From the NCBI GenBank assembly GCA_963724625.1, contig CAVRVO010000008.1, forward strand, positions 1 through 10,438: a stretch of DNA of 10,438 nucleotides, written 5' to 3'. A model generated the notes under the pieces. The model was not told the DNA's origin, ran no database searches, and worked only from the letters and a program-made list of their open reading frames with translations. Below are positions 5,068 through 10,438 of this stretch, piece by piece (the stretch's first letter is position 1; the number at the start of each line of letters is the position of its first letter). Source of the DNA: DATBVX01 sp963724625 (lineage in GTDB: Bacteria > Pseudomonadota > Gammaproteobacteria > Steroidobacterales > Steroidobacteraceae). The position numbers and the translations under genes are program-made.

Positions 5068-6711
5068 TCACTGCCCCCAACGCTTCACAACCTGCAGGCT
5101 GACTTGTCTGCCAAGCAGACTGGCATTGGCCGGGTCGTAGCCCATGGTGCCCGAAGGCAGGTCAAATTGGTTGACGAACGGCGGGCGTTGGTCGAGAGCG
5201 TTGTTGATCCCGAGATTGAATTGGGTATTGGCGAGCCAGCCGGAGCCGGCGTCGACCTGGTAACCGATGTTGACGTCGACGGTGGTCCAGGAATCGACAT
5301 TTCGCACCGGGACCGAGCCAGGATCCCGGTAGGCGCCGGTGTAGTTCACGGTGCTCTGGACGGTCCAGCCGCGGAGCGACCATGACAGGTTCCCGACCAG
5401 CCGCAAGCTCGGTGAGTTGCCGACGGTATCCACGAGGTCAAAGACCGGCGCGGTAGCGGTTATCTGCTGCTTCTGGTCAATCGTGTAGGTGCCATTCAGG
5501 CTAGCGTTCAACTTGCCCCATGCCGTGTTTCGAAAATAATCCATCGCCACGTCCACGCCCCGAGTCTTGAGGCTGGCAATATTGCGAAACCGGCCGTCTA
5601 TGATTACCGCGATCGGTTGGTTGCAATCCTCTCCATTGATCGATGGTTTCTTGCACACGGCATCGATCTGCGCCTGCGTCGGGTTGCGCGTGATCAGCGA
5701 GGCCAATTGCGCCTCCTGGGTGAGGAAGAGATCAGGGTCGGGGTGCGGGGGTTGGATCTTGCCCCGGTAGTCGATATCGAAGTACGTCAGCGATAGTGAG
5801 AAGTTCTGGATGGCAGGCGGGGTCAGGTCTACACCCGCGTTCCAGGCACGCGCCGTCTCCGGCTTAAGATCCGGCAGCGGACCCCAGAGCTGCAGCGCGC
5901 GCGTGTAACCGGTAGGAGAGCGTGGATCGACAACGTCCGCGATCCAGGTATCACCCACCTGGTCGCGATTACTCCAAAAGAACGGCGGTGCAAGGAACGA
6001 GGTTCCCCAGTTTCCACGCAGCTTCACGAGTGCTGATGGCCGCCAGCTGAAGCCCACTTTCGGATTGAAGGTGCCGCCGACATCGCTGTAACTGTCGTAG
6101 CGACCTGCCAACGACAAGTCCAGGCGACCGGATGTTGAACCCTCGTGCGGAGCCACCACCGGCACCGCCAGCTCGAAAAATCCCGAGCGAATCAATCGTT
6201 CCCGATCCTCCGGGAGCTCCGCAATGTTGGTCCCGACCGAATGCTCATGGCGAAACTCGCCTCCGACTGCAAGCCGGATTGCGCCGGCGCGCCCGTTGAA
6301 GAGCGGGCCATCGGCAATCACGTTGGCCGATGGGGTGGTAAACACATTCAAGTCATCAGAGGTGCCGTTCTGTCCGCGCAGCGCAGCCAGGGCGGTCGCG
6401 TTGGTATGCGAGCCATCCCCGAAGATATTGAGCGCGGTCGCCGGGTCGGAGCTCGCCAGCGCTGCATCGATGGCCGCGTAGTTGAGGGCGAAGTTGGACT
6501 CGACGAACTCGGTAGACGCCTTCGCATATGCACCGGCGAGGTTGATTTGCCACCCTTTCGGCAGCACGCCTTTGACGGACACGGAAACGAAGGAATTCGT
6601 AGTCGGCCCACTGTCGACCACGGGACCGAAGTCGCGCGACAAATCGTAGGCCACGAGCACCGGACCTCCCAGGTGATTGAACGCATTGGACGCGGGCACG
6701 ATGAAAGTCAT
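5068..6711 (-). CDS. TonB-dependent receptor, main beta-barrel part
   Basis: A 547-aa frame covering most of the 22-strand barrel of an outer-membrane TonB-dependent receptor. It includes late plug-to-barrel sequence (TFIVPASNAFNHLGGPVLVA), typical barrel strands (LDLSLAGRYDSYSDVGGTFN, PKVGFSWRPS, LRGNWGTSFLAPPFF, LKPETARAWNAGVDLTP, FSLSLTYFDIDYRGKI, ASLKTRGVDVAMDYF, LGINNALDQRPPF) and an aromatic C-terminal strand (GRQVSLQVVKRWGQ) as expected for BAM-dependent insertion. The ATG at 6711 is internal: the segment before it is encoded in the overlapping frame of the N-terminal part, and one base too many near 6711-6722 separates the two. Joined with that part and the signal peptide, the receptor is 896 aa, normal for the family. 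Substrate unknown. It lies downstream of the winged-helix/TPR regulator and 172 bp before the propeller lipoprotein start. Confidence 0.85.
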   Translation of the reverse strand: MTFIVPASNAFNHLGGPVLVAYDLSRDFGPVVDSGPTTNSFVSVSVKGVLPKGWQINLAGAYAKASTEFVESNFALNYAAIDAALASSDPATALNIFGDGSHTNATALAALRGQNGTSDDLNVFTTPSANVIADGPLFNGRAGAIRLAVGGEFRHEHSVGTNIAELPEDRERLIRSGFFELAVPVVAPHEGSTSGRLDLSLAGRYDSYSDVGGTFNPKVGFSWRPSALVKLRGNWGTSFLAPPFFWSNRDQVGDTWIADVVDPRSPTGYTRALQLWGPLPDLKPETARAWNAGVDLTPPAIQNFSLSLTYFDIDYRGKIQPPHPDPDLFLTQEAQLASLITRNPTQAQIDAVCKKPSINGEDCNQPIAVIIDGRFRNIASLKTRGVDVAMDYFRNTAWGKLNASLNGTYTIDQKQQITATAPVFDLVDTVGNSPSLRLVGNLSWSLRGWTVQSTVNYTGAYRDPGSVPVRNVDSWTTVDVNIGYQVDAGSGWLANTQFNLGINNALDQRPPFVNQFDLPSGTMGYDPANASLLGRQVSLQVVKRWGQ

Positions 6712-7642
6712 TCGGGCGTACCGGGTACGTGAACCTGAAATCCCGCGTGGAGTAGCGACCGTCAGCCGCTAGCTCCCATTGTTCCGTCACCTTGTAGGTG
6801 GCACTCACAAAGGCGCTGCGCATGGTCTGCTTGGGCAGAATGTCGTTGTCGGTGACGTTGTCCGTGTAGTTGGCAGTTCCCGGGATGAGCTGCGCGGCGG
6901 TCAGATGCGTTCCGTCCTGCCCATGTGGGATAGCCGCAATGGGTGCCAGGGTGACCGGGTCCAGGATGGTGCCGGGATTGCTGGCGAAACCGCGCAGGTC
7001 AGTGCCTCCGAAGCCCCTGAAGTCGGCGTTGGCCGCGCAAACAGCGCGTGCACTGCACGGCAGGGCATCGCTGTCGTCAAACTGGAAGCCCGCCATTACG
7101 TTGCCACGCGATCCCACGTGACCTACTAGTAGCGCCGCCGAGCGCTCCGTGGCGTCGCTGTCTGTCGCGCTTCCGCGGACGCGCGCTTCGATCCCCTCGA
7201 AGTTCCTGCGCAAGATGATATTCACGACCCCGCCAATGGCATCAGAACCGTAGAGCGCGGAAGTACCCTCGGGCAGGATCTCGATGCGTTCGATGGCCGA
7301 TACCGGAATGGTCGATATGTCGGTGAAGCTCCCCTGCCAGCCACTCGCGCCCTGACGCTGGCCATTCACGAGCGTGAGCGTCGTACCGACACCCAGGCCC
7401 CGCAATTGCACCTCAGCCCCGTGATTGAGGTTGAAGAACCCCGGTTCGCTTACCGCTCCATTGGCGCGATTGAAGTTCTGCGTCACGGTCGCCAGCACGT
7501 CCTCGACTCTGCCGTAGCCACTGGCATCGATCTGATCGCGGCCAATGACGATCAGTTTCGATCCCGCGGTCTCTACTCCGCGGATGTGACTTCCGGTCAC
7601 AACGATCTCCTCAAGACTGCTCGCGTCTTCGCTTTCGGCCAT
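6356..7642 (-). CDS. TonB-dependent receptor, plug domain and first barrel strands
   Basis: The useful part is about residues 1-310. It holds a TonB box (EEIVVTGSHIRG, residues 11-22) and a complete plug domain: VIGRDQIDASGYGRVEDVLA, EVQLRGLGVGTTLTLVNGQR and IERIEILPEGTSALYGSDAI, followed by GGVVNIILRRNFEG. The first barrel strands run up to GRYSTRDFRFTYPV. After about 6712 the frame is spurious (Arg-rich) and the barrel continues in the next frame from MTFIVPASNAF. The nominal ATG at 7642 directly before the TonB box leaves no signal peptide, which an outer-membrane protein needs. The export signal is found one frame away at 7760-7680. The plug ligand class (siderophore, sugar, vitamin or other) cannot be assigned. 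Confidence 0.85.
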   Translation of the reverse strand: MAESEDASSLEEIVVTGSHIRGVETAGSKLIVIGRDQIDASGYGRVEDVLATVTQNFNRANGAVSEPGFFNLNHGAEVQLRGLGVGTTLTLVNGQRQGASGWQGSFTDISTIPVSAIERIEILPEGTSALYGSDAIGGVVNIILRRNFEGIEARVRGSATDSDATERSAALLVGHVGSRGNVMAGFQFDDSDALPCSARAVCAANADFRGFGGTDLRGFASNPGTILDPVTLAPIAAIPHGQDGTHLTAAQLIPGTANYTDNVTDNDILPKQTMRSAFVSATYKVTEQWELAADGRYSTRDFRFTYPVRPNDFHRARVQCVQSPGRSGARGLRFVARLRSRGRQWADYEFLRFRVRQRRAAERVANQPRRCICEGVYRVRRVQLRPQLRGHRCSAGELRPGDRAQYLRGWLAYQRDRPGCAARTERHL

Positions 7643-7655
7643 GGAACAGGGCGGA

Positions 7656-7760
7656 TCAGGACAGCCGGTCGTCTGCGGCTGCGTTGACCACAGGCACCGT
7701 GCCCAGGCCCAACATCAGTCCTAGGCGGGCAGCGCAGAGGCTCAATGTATTCTCGCTCAC
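7656..7760 (-). CDS. Probable signal peptide of the TonB-dependent receptor, out of frame
   Basis: From a GTG at 7760 this frame reads MSENTLSLCAARLGLMLG, LGTVPVVNAAADDRLS and stops at 7656. It has one Arg, a hydrophobic core and an A-x-A-type cleavage site (VNA-A), in the place where the receptor lacks a signal. The receptor frame is open upstream only to a stop at 7717, so the join falls within about 7656-7714. Removing one base gives, for example, VVNAAQTTGCPDPPC leading into MAESEDASSLEEIVVTG. The start lies 35 nt after the TGA of the regulator gene, so the two are probably co-transcribed. No clear Shine-Dalgarno is seen and the n-region is weakly charged, so the exact start is uncertain. 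Confidence 0.5.
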   Translation of the reverse strand: MSENTLSLCAARLGLMLGLGTVPVVNAAADDRLS

Positions 7761-7795
7761 TGACGCTGTTGTCGTTCAATGCGCAGCGGCGAGTC

Positions 7796-9694
7796 TCAAC
7801 GTCTCGGCACGGCCCCCTGTCGGCGAAGCGCTTCGAGCTGGCTGCGCTGCGCGTCGACATAGCGGCGCACGTCGGCCGCGATGGCCTGGAATCGCGCGTC
7901 GCCGTGCAGTGGCAGCCATAAGGGATCGTAGTTTATGGTGTACCACCATTGCACGTAGAACCCTGATCGAAATGATTCCGCCAGTTCGACAAGCGCCGCG
8001 TCCGGTTTGCCGTCAAGCAGCAGCACGCCAGCGCGTATGCGGCGTGAATCGCCCAGATACTTGGCCTCGTTGGCATCGTTCCACAATGACGCGGCACGCC
8101 GCAGCGCCGCTGCCTGCTCGGTTTGGCCGGCTGCCGCGAGCAGCTGTGAGAGATCGACGGCGACGCCTTTATTGCATACGTCCAAATGGGCCGCCGGAGG
8201 GTCGGCGAGATAGTACTTCGATTTGATGAACGCAATCGCCCGGTTCAGTTCTCCGGTCTTCAACGCATAATCGCGCAGCGCTTCTCTCTGCCAGAACTCG
8301 CAATGGTCGTCGTCGCGCGTCCAACCCTCCTCATCGTATGCCGCCAGGCCCGCACGCCGCCAATCGCCTTCGTGCATCGCGAGCAGTCCCACCACGCGCG
8401 CGTCTTGCCGCATTCCGGCGACTACCGCGCGTGCCGCTTTCGGATCGCCCAAGTCGAGATACATCATCATGGCGTAGTGACGCGACGATGAATTCTTCGG
8501 ATCGAGCGCGATCGCATGCTCGATGATCTGGATGGCTTCGGCCAGCTTTCCCTCGATCAGCCAACGCACTCTTCCATACCACACCAGCGCCGGCACGAAG
8601 TTCGGATCGAGTTCCAGCACTTGCAGCGTTTTTTGATCGGAAGTCCTGATGTCGCTATCGAAGAAACTGAAACTCGCATCTGCGAAATGTGCACCGGGCG
8701 ATATCGGATCGACCCACAGGGCGCGCTTTAGAACGCTCTTGGCTTCCTCGGGCCGTTGCAGATCGAAATAAAGAAACTCGGCGTACGCCTCAAGTCCGCG
8801 CCCGTTGCTCGGATCAAGTGCGGCGCCCTGGCGAAAGTCGCGCTCGCGCGCAACGATCAGCGGGTTGTCCGATGTCGCACCCGCATCATGCGGCTTGTCT
8901 CCCCACATGGCACGCGCAAAGTACGCGGCGCCCAACTTGGGATCCAACTCGAGCGACCGATCGATCAAATGACGATAGCGCTGCCTGACCGGCCTCAAAT
9001 TCTCGCGGCGTTGATCAGCCGCTTGCATCTTCGCGTCGTACAATGAAGCGTAGGCGGGCGCGAAATTCGGGTCCAACGCAATCGCCCTTTCAAAATAGGG
9101 TACTGCGGCATCCGACTCGGCGACGGTGAAGCGGCCGAGCAGGGTCCGACCCTGCAAGAAGACGAGATAAGCCTCCAAATTTGCACTGCGGGCACCGGCC
9201 AGGGGTTTGGGTGCGCCCGCTCCGATTCGCACCGACAAAGCGTCGGCGATCTGATCAGCGATCTCATCCTCGATGCTGAAGATATCGTGCAAACCGCGAT
9301 CAAAATGGGCCGACCAAATCAGAGTACCTGCGGCCGAGTCCACGAGGTGCACGGCGACCCGCAACCGATCCGCCTCGCGTTGCACGCTGCCACCGATCAG
9401 ATATCCGGAATTGAGACGGCGGCCGATCTCGCTTGAATCGATGTTTTTGGTTGGAAGTGCGAATGAGGAATTGCGCGCAATGATCGACAGTCCGTCAATT
9501 CGCGACAGGCGGTTGAGTATCATTTCCGGCAGGCCCTGCGCCAGATACGCGTCGGCTGGATCTGCGCTGATATTGTCGAACGGCAACACGGCCACCGTGC
9601 GCGCGCGCGCGCCGATTGCCGCAGTTTCGCGTAACGGATTCTGAGGAATCGGTTGAGCGCCAGACGACGCGAGATTTATTTGCCGTACGCACAC
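7796..9694 (-). CDS. Regulator, periplasmic FlgO/TolB-like domain plus TPRs
   Basis: The 632-aa frame starts at a GTG preceded by an in-frame TAA, but this is not a real gene start. Residues 33-157 form the TolB-N/FlgO-like domain usual in CadC-type membrane regulators (TVAVLPFDNISADPADAYLA, QGLPEMILNRLSRIDGLSII, SGYLIGGSVQREADRLRVAV, IWSAHFDRGLHDIFSIEDEI). From about 173 onward come TPR units (AVPYFERAIALDPNFAPAYA, IDRSLELDPKLGAAYFARAM, LKRALWVDPISPGAHFADAS, AIQIIEHAIALDPKNSSSRH). The usual architecture is winged helix, membrane helix, this domain, TPRs. The first two are encoded immediately upstream in the overlapping frame, so this is the sensory half of one 808-aa protein split by a frameshift. 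The TPRs probably contact other proteins or sense an envelope signal (inference). Confidence 0.85.
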   Translation of the reverse strand: MCVRQINLASSGAQPIPQNPLRETAAIGARARTVAVLPFDNISADPADAYLAQGLPEMILNRLSRIDGLSIIARNSSFALPTKNIDSSEIGRRLNSGYLIGGSVQREADRLRVAVHLVDSAAGTLIWSAHFDRGLHDIFSIEDEIADQIADALSVRIGAGAPKPLAGARSANLEAYLVFLQGRTLLGRFTVAESDAAVPYFERAIALDPNFAPAYASLYDAKMQAADQRRENLRPVRQRYRHLIDRSLELDPKLGAAYFARAMWGDKPHDAGATSDNPLIVARERDFRQGAALDPSNGRGLEAYAEFLYFDLQRPEEAKSVLKRALWVDPISPGAHFADASFSFFDSDIRTSDQKTLQVLELDPNFVPALVWYGRVRWLIEGKLAEAIQIIEHAIALDPKNSSSRHYAMMMYLDLGDPKAARAVVAGMRQDARVVGLLAMHEGDWRRAGLAAYDEEGWTRDDDHCEFWQREALRDYALKTGELNRAIAFIKSKYYLADPPAAHLDVCNKGVAVDLSQLLAAAGQTEQAAALRRAASLWNDANEAKYLGDSRRIRAGVLLLDGKPDAALVELAESFRSGFYVQWWYTINYDPLWLPLHGDARFQAIAADVRRYVDAQRSQLEALRRQGAVPRR

Positions 9695-10223
9695 TTATGG
9701 CGATTGCGACAATGACCGCCAAAAGGACTGGCAACGCGAGCCACCAGATCCGACCCGGTTTCGCGGAGACTGTTCGAGGCGCGATTGCCGCCGCGTCTTG
9801 TGTCGGCGACATTTCCGATTGTGTGACACCCACCGGCGCGGACAACGAACCCTCGTCCGGCGGCGCCGGACGAGGGGCGGAAGAGACGGTGGCAATCAGC
9901 CGGTAACCGCGACTTCGCACTCCGGCGATGTAGCGCGGCTCTTGTGCGTTATCTCCCAGCGCCTCGCGCAGCAAGTTGACCCGCTTGGCTACGGTCTCCG
10001 GGCTCACGATCATTCCGGGCCAGACGCGTGCCATGAGCAAGTCGTTGCTGAGGATATTGGGCGCGACCCGAATCAGTGCAAGCAGCAACTGAAAGGACAG
10101 ATTGGGCAGGGGGATTGCGATGCCCGCTCGCGTGACGCGCTGCTGTCCGACATCGACGTGCAGGTCGCCGACGATAAACGCCTCGCTGGCCACGTCGGAT
10201 ACGCCGCTTGGAGTTTGATTCAT
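9495..10223 (-). CDS. Regulator, OmpR-type winged-helix DNA-binding part with membrane helix
   Basis: The ATG at 10223 has GGAGAAGG upstream. Residues 15-113 are a Trans_reg_C winged helix without a receiver domain: FIVGDLHVDVGQQRVTRAGI, LPNLSFQLLLALIRVAPNIL, and the recognition helix and wing SPETVAKRVNLLREALGD ... YIAGVRSRGYRLIATV. A Pro/Ala/Ser linker (114-157) leads to one membrane helix (IWWLALPVLLAVIVAIAIS, 159-177). This is the cytoplasmic DNA-binding half of a CadC-like one-component regulator. Beyond the helix the frame becomes spurious and the periplasmic domain continues one frame over. The join lies somewhere in 9495-9694, and an alternating GC tract at 9599-9613 is a good candidate site. 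Being first in the cluster it probably controls the receptor and lipoprotein genes; the phased TTCAC repeats are candidate targets. Confidence 0.85.
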   Translation of the reverse strand: MNQTPSGVSDVASEAFIVGDLHVDVGQQRVTRAGIAIPLPNLSFQLLLALIRVAPNILSNDLLMARVWPGMIVSPETVAKRVNLLREALGDNAQEPRYIAGVRSRGYRLIATVSSAPRPAPPDEGSLSAPVGVTQSEMSPTQDAAAIAPRTVSAKPGRIWWLALPVLLAVIVAIAISVRTANKSRVVWRSTDSSESVTRNCGNRRARAHGGRVAVRQYQRRSSRRVSGAGPAGNDTQPPVAN

Positions 10224-10438
10224 GGGTCTGAGTCGACCTTCTCCAGTGCGGTCACGGAAGCTTTAGCTTTCCGCTCAGGTGCGACGAAAAAATTAGTGTT
10301 TTGTCCCTCGTCCGTGAATAACTCTAACAGCACGTCGGTCCGAGGGCGAACCAAGCCTTTGCTTGGGAGGAGAAGGAATAGTCCGCTGTGCGCGGCCGGC
10401 GTCCGGTCGTCTACGGCTATAACTCGAACCATCAGGTC
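10224..10438. other. Upstream region of the regulator gene with a short hairpin
   Basis: CCAAGC (10351-10356) and GCTTGG (10361-10366) form a perfect 6-bp stem with a 4-nt loop. A 70-codon minus-strand frame (10432-10220) ends in a TGA overlapping the regulator ATG (ATGA). Its translation resembles no family I know and its codons do not look selected, so I treat the stretch as the probable promoter/leader region. A run of T on the minus strand (about 10290) and nearby AT-rich sequence could contribute to a promoter, but I cannot define -35/-10 boxes. Confidence 0.35.

Noticed and set aside
3475..9694. Programmed +1 frameshifting as the main explanation for the five frame breaks
   Set aside because: There is no shared slippery motif at the junctions, and the breaks fall in unrelated contexts (G9, CCCGG, GC repeat). 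Error, decay or slippage is simpler.
10220..10432. 70-codon minus-strand frame overlapping the regulator start by ATGA
   Set aside because: No recognisable family, ordinary-looking codon third positions, and it reaches the window edge; the overlap alone is not enough to call a gene.

Overview
The window is GC-rich DNA that reads as Gammaproteobacteria, probably from the Steroidobacter/Xanthomonas side. This is an inference from protein style: a TonB-dependent receptor with a EEIVVTGSHIRG box, CadC-like winged-helix/TPR membrane regulators, and lipoproteins with putative Ig (He_PIG) or lactonase-type propeller repeats. No rRNA, tRNA, CRISPR array, transposase or phage gene was found.

Almost all coding is on the minus strand, so the transcriptional order runs from right to left. 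(1) 10223-7796: a membrane-anchored regulator with an OmpR-type DNA-binding domain, one membrane helix, a FlgO/TolB-type periplasmic domain and TPRs. (2) 7760-5068: a TonB-dependent outer-membrane receptor. (3) 4895-3475: a lipoprotein carrying a seven-bladed lactonase/YVTN-type propeller. (4) A short plus-strand remnant of another lipoprotein gene at 3120-3314. (5) 2879-1164: a 571-aa lipoprotein with two He_PIG domains. (6) 1160-537: a small He_PIG lipoprotein. (7) A weak 67-aa ORF at 348-145. The likely theme is a cell-envelope binding and uptake locus: a signal-sensing regulator, an outer-membrane transporter, and lipoproteins that may bind or display ligands. The ligand cannot be read from the sequence.

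Two things stand out. First, the propeller and 571-aa lipoproteins share a duplicated leader. It contains phased TTCAC/TTCAT repeats (11 and 21 bp apart, 64 bp from the ATG in both copies) and a hairpin that buries the Shine-Dalgarno sequence, with one compensatory base-pair change between copies. Second, the regulator, the receptor and the propeller lipoprotein are all broken by frameshifts: five in total, all of the same sign (one base too many, or two too few). Removing one base at each gives clean 808-, 896- and 472-aa proteins. Sequencing or assembly error, real gene decay and slippage-based phase variation are all possible. The G9 tract after the propeller lipobox and the GC-dinucleotide tract in the regulator are the best phase-variation candidates.
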